From IMG/VR virus record IMGVR_UViG_3300042460_002243, positions 1 to 40,602 of that record: a stretch of 40,602 bases of DNA; one strand, 5' to 3'. The stretch comes from a virus. Position numbers and translations under genes: made by a program. A model generated the notes under the pieces. The model was given only the letters and a program-made list of their open reading frames with translations, had not been told where the DNA came from and did not search any database. This document shows, in pieces, positions 31,979-40,075 of the stretch. Each line of letters starts with the position of its first letter. Within the stretch, counting starts at the first letter, position 1.

Positions 31979-32031
31979 GTGAAACATTTCAGTCCCTGAC
32001 GTGAGGTCCCGCGCGCGCGAAGCTGCGCGCC
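31979..32031 (+). promoter_or_regulatory. Late promoter element, copy 2 (lysis/head arm)
   Basis: GTGAAA, CAT, then TTCAGTCCCTGACG at 31979-32001 is the same element as before the protease gene, 20 of 23 bases equal. The perfect dyad TGAAA CA TTTCA is inside it. It is followed by 30 nt and the lysozyme ATG, exactly as in copy 1. Probably a Mor-dependent late promoter. No ribosome site precedes the ATG in either copy. Confidence 0.7.
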
Positions 32032-32583
32032 ATGGACACCGCGCTCAGCAACCCGCTAAACCTCTCGGCAGAGATCTGTGCCAAGCAGATCGGCCTGCCG
32101 CTTCCGCTGGTCCGCGCCATCATCCAGGTGGAGAGCAGCGGCGACATCTACGGCTGGAATCCCGAGCCGAAGTACCGCTACTTCTGGGACGTGCGGCTCA
32201 ACCGTCCGTTCCGCCCCGTCACGGCGCAGGAGATCGCCTCCGAGTCGCCGCCCCCTGACTTCCTCTCCGGCGCGGGCGACCGCGATGCCGAGTGGTGGGG
32301 CCAGGCCGCCAGCTGGGGGCCAATGCAGGTGATGGGTGGCGTGGCCCGTGAACTGGGCTTGAAGGGCCACTTCCCGCAGCTCTGCACCACGCACCTGGGC
32401 GTGGAGTACGGCTGCCGCCATCTCGCCCATCTCGCCCGCCGCTTCCGTGCTGACCACGGCTGGCGCGGCGTGGCCGCGGCCTTCAATGCCGGCTCGCCCC
32501 GCAAGGTGGCAGGGACCAGCCTCTACGAGAACCAGGCCTACGTGGACAAGATCGCCCGCGCGGGCGGCTTTGGGAGCGCCTGA
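32032..32583 (+). CDS. Endolysin, lytic transglycosylase (SLT type)
   Basis: A 183-residue SLT-type transglycosylase that cuts peptidoglycan. The catalytic Glu34 is in IIQVESSGD, the second motif is SWGPMQVM (95-101) and the third AAFNAGSP (149-156). No signal peptide, so it depends on the holin encoded next. First gene of the plus late arm. Confidence 0.92.
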   Translation: MDTALSNPLNLSAEICAKQIGLPLPLVRAIIQVESSGDIYGWNPEPKYRYFWDVRLNRPFRPVTAQEIASESPPPDFLSGAGDRDAEWWGQAASWGPMQVMGGVARELGLKGHFPQLCTTHLGVEYGCRHLAHLARRFRADHGWRGVAAAFNAGSPRKVAGTSLYENQAYVDKIARAGGFGSA

Positions 32584-32831
32584 TGGCTATCGTGAAGAAA
32601 CCCTCTCTAGTGCCCGACTGGCGCGATTGCTGGCGCTGGTTCTGCATGCACGCGATGTTCATTGCCATCGCGCTCCAGGGTGCCTGGCTGGAACTGCCGG
32701 ACGACATGCGCGCGGGTCTGCCGGACTGGTTCGTCCACGCCGTGACCGTCGCAATCCTGCTGCTGGGAATGATCGGCCGCGTCATCGAGCAGGCGCGGGC
32801 CCGCGCTGCGCCGCCGGAGCCCCCGCAGTGA
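32583..32831 (+). CDS. Holin-like protein (two membrane segments)
   Basis: An 82-residue protein with two hydrophobic helices (about 19-38 and 50-68), a WRDCWRWFCMHAMF start and a basic, Pro-rich tail. Fits the DUF7940 holin type of Xanthomonas-like phages. Shares one base with the stop of the endolysin (TGATG). Confidence 0.8.
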   Translation: MAIVKKPSLVPDWRDCWRWFCMHAMFIAIALQGAWLELPDDMRAGLPDWFVHAVTVAILLLGMIGRVIEQARARAAPPEPPQ

Positions 32832-33166
32832 TCGCGCGCCTTCGCGCCGCGGCGGCCTGGCTGCGCGCCCGCCTCTGGATTCTGGGCCTGCTGGCGCTTG
32901 CCGTCCTGGTGATCCTGCAGGGCCGCCATGCCCGCTCCAGGGCGGAAGCCGCGGCGCGGCAGAGCGACCTTCCGCAGAAGGTGCCCGGCACCTACGCCGA
33001 CCTGGAGCGCCAGATCCGGCGCCAGCACCAGGCGATGGACCGGCTCGACCAGCAGGCCGGCATCGCCAAGGCTGCCCGCGCGCAGGCGGCCGTGATCGTC
33101 CAGAAGCTGGAAGCGGCTGGCCACCCGTCTGTGGCTGAAACCATCCGGAGGTGGAACCGTGGCTAA
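32828..33166 (+). CDS. Rz-like inner-membrane spanin
   Basis: A 112-residue protein. One membrane helix (residues 17-32) near the N-terminus is followed by a long coiled coil (YADLERQIRRQHQAMDRLDQ). This is i-spanin build. The start is a GTG overlapping the holin stop (GTGA). Confidence 0.75.
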   Translation: MIARLRAAAAWLRARLWILGLLALAVLVILQGRHARSRAEAAARQSDLPQKVPGTYADLERQIRRQHQAMDRLDQQAGIAKAARAQAAVIVQKLEAAGHPSVAETIRRWNRG

Positions 33167-33674
33167 CCGCTGCCCCTACCAGGCCAAGCACGGCCTGCTG
33201 ATGTCGTTCGTGGTCCTGCTGCTGGCAGCCGTGGTGCTCTTCGCGCTGGTCGGCTGCGGCCTCTCTCCGGTTCAAGTGCCCGAGTCCCGCTACTTCGCGC
33301 AGCTGCAGCCGGCGGACGTCGAGATGGCGGAGCCGGCACCGCTGCCGCCGCGGCCGGAGGCGCGTTTGCTGTCCACGCCGGGTGGCGAGGTCATGGCCTT
33401 CGACGGCGGCACTGGCTCCATGCTGCTGGCCCGCGACGAGGTCGCCGAGGCCAACACGCAGATTGCCGGGGCCTGCTCGGTGGGGTTCGGCGAGCTGCAG
33501 GGCGCCTACAACGTGCTGCTCGACAAGGCGCAGGAGCAGGAGCGCTACACCAACCACGTCGGGCGACGATGGGCCGAGGCCGAGACGCAGCTGCGGCGCG
33601 ACCAGACAGCGCACGCCTGGGAGAACTGGTTCAACCGACTGTTGCTGGCAGCGGCCTTGGGCTTGGCGCTCTAA
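33159..33674 (+). CDS. Lipoprotein, possible Rz1-like outer-membrane spanin
   Basis: A 171-residue protein with a lipoprotein signal: hydrophobic 14-32 and lipobox LVGC (Cys33). A Pro-rich stretch (EPAPLPPRPEAR) follows, as in Rz1, but the protein is longer than usual o-spanins and has a helical end plus a second hydrophobic stretch at the C-terminus (LLLAAALGLAL). It overlaps the Rz-like gene by 8 nt. GTG start at 33159 with GGAGG upstream. Confidence 0.65.
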   Translation: MANRCPYQAKHGLLMSFVVLLLAAVVLFALVGCGLSPVQVPESRYFAQLQPADVEMAEPAPLPPRPEARLLSTPGGEVMAFDGGTGSMLLARDEVAEANTQIAGACSVGFGELQGAYNVLLDKAQEQERYTNHVGRRWAEAETQLRRDQTAHAWENWFNRLLLAAALGLAL

Positions 33675-33704
33675 AGCCACTTCAAAACAACTACGAGGGG
33701 CGGA

Positions 33705-34094
33705 ATGCCACCGGGACAGGAAAACGTGGGCAACGTGAACGAGCAATTTGCCAGGGACATGGGGGAGATCAAGGGCCTGCTGAGGGGCATCTCCGACCTG
33801 CAGGCGACCCAGTACGAGGCGCTCAACCGCCGCATGAACGACCAGCATGCGGCGAACACCCAGCGTCTGGACGACATCAACCGCAACGTGGGGCAGCGGC
33901 TCGATGATCAGAACAATCGCCTGCAGCAGGCGAAGGAAACGGCCGACGAGGCCCTGAAGCGAGCGAACTCCGCTCACGAAAAGATCGAGGGCCTGCGGGG
34001 GGAGAGCCGCAAGTCCAGCGTGGTGGTTGGCGGCGGTGCTGCCGGCCTGGTGACGATCACCGTCGAGTTCATCAAGCGGATGCTGTCTCCCTGA
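33705..34094 (+). CDS. Coiled-coil membrane-anchored protein (XhlA / DUF2730-like)
   Basis: A 129-residue protein: a long coiled coil (13-100) and a C-terminal membrane helix (104-122). Start ATG at 33705 with GAGGGG 5 nt upstream. A protein with this build is usual before the small terminase in Mu-like phages. It may help lysis or head assembly; not proven. Confidence 0.7.
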   Translation: MPPGQENVGNVNEQFARDMGEIKGLLRGISDLQATQYEALNRRMNDQHAANTQRLDDINRNVGQRLDDQNNRLQQAKETADEALKRANSAHEKIEGLRGESRKSSVVVGGGAAGLVTITVEFIKRMLSP

Positions 34095-34591
34095 TGGCCC
34101 ACGATCCCGACCTCCGAAAGCAGCTGCGGCGCAGCTATGTCGTGGACCGGCAGCCGCTCAATGCGGCTGCATCGCCGTTGGGCATCTCCTATTCCACGGC
34201 TCGCAGCTGGAAGGCTGCTGCCCTGGAGCGCGGCGATGACTGGGATCGTGCCCGGCATGCCGAGGACGTGGGCGACGGTGGCGTCAAGGCCCTGACGCGC
34301 GTAGTGCTGGAGGACTTCATCCCCCTGTTCCAGACCACGATCACCGCCATCAAGAGCGACAAGCTCGATGCCGTGGAGAAGGCCGAGGCCATCAGCCGAC
34401 TGGCTGACGCCTACGCCAAGACCGTGAAGGCCTCCGGCGCCGTGGACCCTGCTATCGCCAAGCTGGGCTGGGGCATGGACGTGCTGAAGATGCTGGCCAA
34501 GTTCACCATCGAGCACTTCCCTCAGCACCAGGCTGCGCTGCTGGAGATCATCGAGCCCTTCGGCGAGCAGCTGGCCGTGGAGTTCGGCTGA
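34094..34591 (+). CDS. DUF1804 small-terminase-like protein (Mu gp27 place)
   Basis: A 165-residue protein of the DUF1804 family. Helix-turn-helix at residues 20-45 (PLNAAASPLGISYSTARSWKAAAL), then GDDWDRARHAEDVGDGG. It is expected to recognise phage ends for packaging. Shares one base with the stop of its upstream gene. Confidence 0.9.
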   Translation: MAHDPDLRKQLRRSYVVDRQPLNAAASPLGISYSTARSWKAAALERGDDWDRARHAEDVGDGGVKALTRVVLEDFIPLFQTTITAIKSDKLDAVEKAEAISRLADAYAKTVKASGAVDPAIAKLGWGMDVLKMLAKFTIEHFPQHQAALLEIIEPFGEQLAVEFG

Positions 34592-34842
34592 TGGACGCCG
34601 CCCAGCTGATCCGCGACTACCTGCCCTGGCTGCTCAGCGCCATCACGCTGTGGCAGACCCTGCTCGCCGGCAACAAGCACCGGCACGCCTGGGCCGTTGG
34701 TCTGGCCAACCAGGCGCTGTGGCTGCTGTGGATCGTGGTCTCCCAGGCCTGGGGCCTGCTGCCGATGAACATCGGCCTGTGGGTGCTGTTCGCCAGGAAC
34801 CACTGGAAGTGGACGCGACCGGCAGGAGCTGGCCATGGGTGA
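34591..34842 (+). CDS. Small membrane protein
   Basis: An 83-residue protein with three hydrophobic parts (YLPWLLSAITLWQTLLAG; WAVGLANQALWLLWIVVSQAWG; LLPMNIGLWVLFARN). Such PnuC-like short proteins are frequent in phage genomes; role unknown. TGATGG coupling to DUF1804. Confidence 0.75.
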   Translation: MDAAQLIRDYLPWLLSAITLWQTLLAGNKHRHAWAVGLANQALWLLWIVVSQAWGLLPMNIGLWVLFARNHWKWTRPAGAGHG

Positions 34843-35179
34843 CGGTATCCATGTTGCGATCTACGCCACGGGTCTGGGCGTCTGGATCGCCATTGCCTTT
34901 GCTGTCGGCTGGGTCCTCTTCGAGATCGGAATTGGTGCCGTTGCCGCTACGAGCTGGTGTCGGTGGAGGGCAAAGGTCGAGCGCGTGAACGGACGGCCGG
35001 TGCGCCTAAAAGACATTGTGGAGGCCTTCCTTGCACGCTGGGTGGACTTCATCGGCTGGCGCAACAAAGGCCGCGTTGACTACTTCTGCCCCGGCAGCTA
35101 CTGGAAGGGCATCGGCAACTGGAAGGCCCGCCGTGAACCCAAGCTCTTCGAGCGCGAGCACTTGGGCGACGACGTATGA
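34835..35179 (+). CDS. Membrane protein of unknown function
   Basis: A 114-residue protein with an N-terminal hydrophobic region (10-41, perhaps two helices) and a basic, aromatic soluble end (YFCPGSYWKGIGNWKARREPK). Overlaps genes on both sides by 4-8 nt. Not recognised. Confidence 0.7.
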   Translation: MGDGIHVAIYATGLGVWIAIAFAVGWVLFEIGIGAVAATSWCRWRAKVERVNGRPVRLKDIVEAFLARWVDFIGWRNKGRVDYFCPGSYWKGIGNWKARREPKLFEREHLGDDV

Positions 35180-36828
35180 GGTCCATCGAGTTCCGCAAGC
35201 TGACCCGCAAGAAGTTCCTGCAGGAGCTGGCGCTCCTGGGCCAGGAACAGCGCGCGATGATCGAAGCCCAGGTGGACGGCTTCGAGGTCAACGCCGAGGC
35301 CAGCGCCCGGCGCCGCACGCGTGGCCGGACGGACTACCGGTTCTTCTGCGAGACCTACTTCCCGCACTTCATCGACAGCTCCAAGGAGCCGTCGATCTTC
35401 CAACTGCACGCCTACACCGTGCCGCCGATGATGCAGGACACGCCGGGGGCTCGCTGCGCCGAGGCGGCGCCTCGTGGCGAGGGCAAGTCCACGATCCTGA
35501 TCCAGCTCCACGCGATCTGGCGGATCTGCTACGGCCTCAGCCACTACATGCCGCTGATCATGGACGCCAAGGAACAGGCGGAGATGATGCTCGACGCGGT
35601 GAAGGCCGAGCTGGAAGTGAACCCGCGCCTGCTCCAGGACTTTCCGGAGGCCTGCGGCCGCGGCCGCATCTGGAACGTGGCGAAGATGGTCTCGGCCAGC
35701 GGGATCATGATCGAGGTATTCGGCGCCGGGAAGAAGATCCGCGGCCGCCGCTTTGGTGCCTACCGCCCGGACTTCGTGTTCATCGACGACTTCGAGAACG
35801 ACGAGAACGTGAAGTCCAAGGAGTGGCGCGACAAGCGCGAGGCCTGGCTGCGCAAGGTGGTGGCCAACCTGGGTCCGCCCGATGGCTCGATGCGGCAGAT
35901 CTACGTGGGCACGGTGCTCTACCCGGACGCGGTGTTCCTGCGCACGGTGAAGAATCCCCGCTGGAAGGCCACCTCTCACCTCTGGCCGAGCATCCATACC
36001 TGGCCGGACCGCATGGAGCTGTGGGACCAGTGGGAGGAGATCTTCCTTAACGACTCCGAGTTGGCGGCGGACGGCTTCTACCGGCTGCACCAGGCGGAGA
36101 TGGAGGCCGGCGCCAAAGTGAGCTGGCCCTCGGTGCGCCCGCTGCTGGTGCTGATGAAGCTGCGCGCCGAGGACCGCAAGGCCTTCGACACTGAGCATCA
36201 GCACAACCCGGTGGACCCGGAGGGGCACCCCTTCGTGGGGTCGATCCGCTACTACGTCCTGGTGAAACGGAACTGGCTCCACTTCGGTGCCCATGACCCT
36301 TCGATGGGCAAGGGTTCCAGCCGTGGTGATCCGTCCGCGACGGTAGTCGGCGCGATGGACCGCGACGAGGGCAAGCTCAACGTGGTGGAGGGCATTGTCA
36401 GTCGGCGTGTCCCGGACCGCCAGATCGAGGACATCACCCGCCTGCAGGGCGAATACCGCTGCCTGCTGTGGGGCGTGGAGATCGTGGCGTTCCAGGAGTT
36501 CTTCAAGGACGAGCTGGTGAAGCGCTCGGCCAAGGCGGGGTACCCGATCCCTGCGCGCGGCATCAAGTCGGCGGAGAACAAGGATCTGCGCATCGAAAGC
36601 CTGCAGCCGCACATGGCCAACGGCCTGATCCTGTTCAACCGGAACCACAGCACGCTCATCTCGCTGTTCGAGCAGTGGCCGGACGGCCACGACGACGGCC
36701 CCGACGCCGTGGAGATGCTGTGGCAGGTCGCCACCAAGGGCATGCGCGGCCTTCGCCTTCCCGGAAAGCGCGGCGGCGGTGGGCGAAAGCAGGAGTCGGG
36801 CGAGTTGCTCCAGGGGTACGGCTCGTGA
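35176..36828 (+). CDS. Large terminase subunit (Mu gp28-like)
   Basis: A 550-residue terminase that packages DNA and cuts it. Walker A-like APRGEGKST (98-106), Walker B VFIDDFEND (201-209), and a nuclease part with GAHDPSMGKG (Asp374) and DDGPDAVEM near the end. Mu-like headful packaging is expected, starting from a site near one phage end. Length as usual. Confidence 0.94.
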   Translation: MRSIEFRKLTRKKFLQELALLGQEQRAMIEAQVDGFEVNAEASARRRTRGRTDYRFFCETYFPHFIDSSKEPSIFQLHAYTVPPMMQDTPGARCAEAAPRGEGKSTILIQLHAIWRICYGLSHYMPLIMDAKEQAEMMLDAVKAELEVNPRLLQDFPEACGRGRIWNVAKMVSASGIMIEVFGAGKKIRGRRFGAYRPDFVFIDDFENDENVKSKEWRDKREAWLRKVVANLGPPDGSMRQIYVGTVLYPDAVFLRTVKNPRWKATSHLWPSIHTWPDRMELWDQWEEIFLNDSELAADGFYRLHQAEMEAGAKVSWPSVRPLLVLMKLRAEDRKAFDTEHQHNPVDPEGHPFVGSIRYYVLVKRNWLHFGAHDPSMGKGSSRGDPSATVVGAMDRDEGKLNVVEGIVSRRVPDRQIEDITRLQGEYRCLLWGVEIVAFQEFFKDELVKRSAKAGYPIPARGIKSAENKDLRIESLQPHMANGLILFNRNHSTLISLFEQWPDGHDDGPDAVEMLWQVATKGMRGLRLPGKRGGGGRKQESGELLQGYGS

Positions 36829-36832
36829 ACGG

Positions 36833-37030
36833 TCACATCCAGTCGTCCCAGAGCCGCAGTATCAGGTCGATCAGACGCGTCACATCGAGGAAGCGCTTCA
36901 GCGCTTCCCATTCATTTCGCCGGGGAACTTCGCTTTCCGGGGCTTTCGGGTTCTTCATGTCGCTACTCGCGTTGTGGAGACCCGAAGAGTGTCCCCCCGT
37001 TTTCTTGGCGTCCTCTAGCGGGTTTTCCAA
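36833..37030 (-). CDS. Possible antisense small protein between terminase and portal
   Basis: A 65-residue reading frame from a TTG at 37030. The last 41 residues from the ATG at 36958 look protein-like: KNPKAPESEVPRRNEWEALK, then an amphipathic helix FLDVTRLIDLILRLWDDWM. It runs against the late arm inside a 286-bp gap. TGAAA-N5-TTTCA at 37070-37084 could be a control site. A moron-type cargo gene is possible; coding status uncertain. Confidence 0.4.
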   Translation of the reverse strand: MENPLEDAKKTGGHSSGLHNASSDMKNPKAPESEVPRRNEWEALKRFLDVTRLIDLILRLWDDWM

Positions 37031-37114
37031 TTCCGCTGAAGCCGCGCGGAAGCGGCGTCTAGCACAAGTTGAAAGCGATTTTCAGGCGGTGTTTCCCGCC
37101 TCCAGGGTGATCCC

Positions 37115-38632
37115 ATGAGCAGCCTTCCGACCCCCGGCGAACTGGCCGGGCGCAATACCGACCCGCGGTTCTATGCCACTCTCGCGGTGCTGCCGAACCC
37201 CGATGCCGTCCTGCGCAAGTCCGGGCGCTCGGAGGAGGTCTACGACTCGATTGAGGCGGACGCCCACGTCATCGGCGAGCTGCGCCTGATCCGGGCCGAC
37301 CTGCAGCGCTTCACCCACACACTTTCGCCAGGTGGTGATTCTCCGGCGGATCTGCGGGCTTACGAGATATGCCAGTCCGTCCTGGACCGTGCTCCGGCGC
37401 CGGGCATGACCTGGGCGGACACGATCTGGAACATCGGCAAGGCACCGTTCCGAGGCCGGTCGGTGCATGAGATCGTCTGGGCCAGATCGGGTGGCCTGCT
37501 CCTTCCCGACCGCCTGCTCGACCGTCCCAATCGTCGGTTTGCCTACGGCAGCCAGGGGGAACTGCGACTGCTCACCCGTGAACAGCCCATGTTCGGGGTA
37601 CCGGCGGAGGAAGCCTACTTCCTTCAGAACCGGCACATGCCGAGCTATGACAACCCTTACGGCGTCGCCTTGCTGTCGTCCTGCCTGTGGCCCTCGATCT
37701 TCAAGAACGCCGGCTACCGCTGGTTCGTGAAGTTCTGCGAGCGCTTCGGCATTCCGTATCCGGTGGGCAAGGTACCGCGTGGCACCGGCGACGCCGAGGT
37801 GGCTGAGTTGTCGGAGGCCCTGGAGCAGCTCCTGGAAGCTGCTTTTGCCGTGGTCTACGACGATGAGTCCATCGAGCTGCTGGAGGCCAGGGGCACCACC
37901 CAGGGCGGCGGGAAGCTGGCTCAGCACCTCCTGATCGAGGCCTGCAACGCCGAGATCAGCAAGGCGCTGTCGTCCCAGACCCTTTCCACCGAGCAGCCCG
38001 GCGCCGGCTCCAGGGCGGCGGCAGAAACGGCTCGCGGTCGCTCCTCTGACGTGAACGAAGGTGACCGTAACAGCATCGCCTATACGCTGGACCACCTGTG
38101 GAGCCTGATCACCCGCTTCAATGTCCCGAATGCCAAACCGCCCACCAGCGAGTTTGCGAGCGAGGAGGCTGGCTCTAAGGAGCGCGCCGAGGTCTACGAA
38201 ATCTTCATCCGGAACGACGGCAACCCCAGCCGGAGGGCGATGGCGAAGGACTTGGGCATCCAGCTCGCCGACGCCACCGACGCCGAGGACCAGATGAAGC
38301 GACCCAGGCCGGCGCCGGCTGCCCTGCCGCCGCCGTCGCCCATCGCCGCTGCTGCGGCTGAGTTCGCACGCACGGATTCGGGGCTGTACCCCGACCAGGA
38401 CGCTATCGACGACGTGGATCTGGAGCAGCTGCTGCAGGGAGTGTCGAAGCAGCTGCTGCAGCCGGTCTTCGACCGGGTGAAACAGGGCGTTGACCCGGCG
38501 GAGCTGCTGACCGACCTCGCCAAGATTTACCCGCGGCTCGATGACCGGGCACTGGAAGATTTGCTGGCGCATATGATCTTCATCGCCGAGGTCTGGGGCC
38601 GGCTCAGCGCGGAGGCCGATTCGGATGGCTGA
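37115..38632 (+). CDS. Portal protein (Mu gp29-like, DUF935)
   Basis: A 505-residue DUF935 portal. Signs: SLPTPGELAGRNTDPRFYATLAVLPNPDAVLRKSGRSEEVYD, HEIVWARSGGLLLPDRLLDR, YRWFVKFCERFGIPYPVGK and RSSDVNEGDRNSIAYTLDHL. It forms the DNA entry channel of the head. It overlaps F by 8 nt. Confidence 0.95.
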   Translation: MSSLPTPGELAGRNTDPRFYATLAVLPNPDAVLRKSGRSEEVYDSIEADAHVIGELRLIRADLQRFTHTLSPGGDSPADLRAYEICQSVLDRAPAPGMTWADTIWNIGKAPFRGRSVHEIVWARSGGLLLPDRLLDRPNRRFAYGSQGELRLLTREQPMFGVPAEEAYFLQNRHMPSYDNPYGVALLSSCLWPSIFKNAGYRWFVKFCERFGIPYPVGKVPRGTGDAEVAELSEALEQLLEAAFAVVYDDESIELLEARGTTQGGGKLAQHLLIEACNAEISKALSSQTLSTEQPGAGSRAAAETARGRSSDVNEGDRNSIAYTLDHLWSLITRFNVPNAKPPTSEFASEEAGSKERAEVYEIFIRNDGNPSRRAMAKDLGIQLADATDAEDQMKRPRPAPAALPPPSPIAAAAAEFARTDSGLYPDQDAIDDVDLEQLLQGVSKQLLQPVFDRVKQGVDPAELLTDLAKIYPRLDDRALEDLLAHMIFIAEVWGRLSAEADSDG

Positions 38633-39932
38633 GACGCCGGACCTGACCCACGCCATTGGCCTGCCGCCGGCCGCAGCGATCCGCTACTTCGAGCAGAAGG
38701 GACACCGGATCAGCTGGAACTGGCAGGACACCTGGCAGGAGGCCCAGGCCCGCGCGTTCACCGTGGCCAAAGTCACGCGCCTGGACCTGATGGCGGACAT
38801 CCGCGGCGCTGTCGAACAGGCCCTGAAGGAAGGCAAGACGGAACGCTGGTTCGAGAACCAGCTGACACCGGTCCTGCAGGCCAAGGGCTGGTGGGGAAAG
38901 CAATTTGTGGTGGGGCCGGACGGCAGCGCAGAGCGGGTCCAGCTCGGCAGCCCGCAGCGCCTGCGCACCATCTACCGCACCAACCTGCAGACCGCCTACA
39001 TGGCGGGCCGGTACGAGCAATTCGTCCGCAACGCCCGGAACCGGCCCTACTTCCAGTACGTGGCGGTGATGGATGCCAAGACCCGGCCGACGCATGCGGC
39101 GATGCACGGCCGGGTGTTCCGCTGGGACGATCCGGTCTGGGCAACGCATTGGCCGCCCTGCGGCTTCAACTGCCGCTGCCGCGTGCGGGCGCTGTCGGAT
39201 CGGAACCTTGCCGACCGTGGCCTGGCGTTAGAGAAGTCCGAGGGCCGGCTCAGCACCCGCGAGGTGGATGCCGGCGTGGATCTGCGCACCGGCGAGATCC
39301 GTCGGGCACAGGTCACCGGCATCAAGGTGCTGGGCCAGAACGGCAAGCCGACCACCATGTGGACCGACCCCGGCTGGAACTACAACCCGGCCCGCGCCGC
39401 CTACATGCCCGAGCTGGACCGCTACCCGGCCGACACTGCCCGCCAGTTCGCCGAGGGCGTGGTAACCGGGCCGGAATTCGGCCGCTGGTTCCGGATCTGG
39501 CAGCGGTCGGTGGATGACGAGCTGAAGTTCAAGCCCGACCTGAAGCCCCGTGAGGTCGCGGCGCTGATGTCCCGCAACGGGAAGTCCTCCATGCAGTACC
39601 CGCTCGCGGTCCTGGACGACACGACGCGGGAGGCCCTGGGCACCAAGTCCCAGACCGTCTGGATGTCCACCACCACGCTGATCGAGCACATCGCCGCGCA
39701 TCCGGAGATCGGGCTGGCGGACTACCGGAAGCTGCAGGCCATCATCGACAAGGGGGAGGTTTACCGGGCGGCGGATCGCCGGGTGATCCTGCTGGCGCTG
39801 GAGGGGCGCCTCTATCGCGCCGCGGTGAAGGTCGATGAGAAGGGCGAGCGGGTTTACCTGCTGTCGCTCTTCGAAACCAACCAGGCGGCGGCGAACAGCC
39901 AGGTGCGCCGAAAGATGGAGAAGGTGAGGTGA
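38625..39932 (+). CDS. F: Minor head protein F (Mu gp30-like)
   Basis: A 435-residue head morphogenesis protein. The Mu F domain is at about 60-190: TIYRTNLQTAYMAGRYEQF, then YVAVMDAKTRPTHAAMHGRVFRWDDP and Cys179/183/185 (PPCGFNCRCRVRAL). The C-terminal half includes YPLAVLDDTTREALGTKSQTVWMSTTTLIEH, then YRAADRRVILLALEGRLYRAAVK. This last part resembles the barnase-EndoU-colicin type endings found on some F proteins; that is inference only. Confidence 0.93.
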   Translation: MAETPDLTHAIGLPPAAAIRYFEQKGHRISWNWQDTWQEAQARAFTVAKVTRLDLMADIRGAVEQALKEGKTERWFENQLTPVLQAKGWWGKQFVVGPDGSAERVQLGSPQRLRTIYRTNLQTAYMAGRYEQFVRNARNRPYFQYVAVMDAKTRPTHAAMHGRVFRWDDPVWATHWPPCGFNCRCRVRALSDRNLADRGLALEKSEGRLSTREVDAGVDLRTGEIRRAQVTGIKVLGQNGKPTTMWTDPGWNYNPARAAYMPELDRYPADTARQFAEGVVTGPEFGRWFRIWQRSVDDELKFKPDLKPREVAALMSRNGKSSMQYPLAVLDDTTREALGTKSQTVWMSTTTLIEHIAAHPEIGLADYRKLQAIIDKGEVYRAADRRVILLALEGRLYRAAVKVDEKGERVYLLSLFETNQAAANSQVRRKMEKVR

Positions 39933-40075
39933 CCCGGCACGGAGAATGCGCCTCCGCTAGACCTCATCATCTGCCTCGCTCCTTGGTCCGCCTTGGGCTC
40001 GGGGCGGGGAACCAGGTAGAAGGGCTCGGGAGCATCCCGACGCCGGGTGCAGCCATGGTACGCCGGAGGCCCTGA
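39929..40075 (+). CDS. Possible 48-residue coupled peptide between F and G
   Basis: A GTG inside the F stop (GTGA) opens a frame that runs without stop to a TGA sharing one base with the ATG of G. AAGG lies 6 nt upstream. The peptide is basic (TRHGECASARPHHLPRSLVR) with no known motif. The same stretch contains TCGGGA GCA TCCCGA, so it may instead be a non-coding spacer. Confidence 0.35.
   Translation: MTRHGECASARPHHLPRSLVRLGLGAGNQVEGLGSIPTPGAAMVRRRP

Noticed and set aside
36889-36908. Perfect hairpin after the terminase, as a transcription terminator
   Set aside because: No T-run on either strand, and the late arm must continue into portal, F and G.
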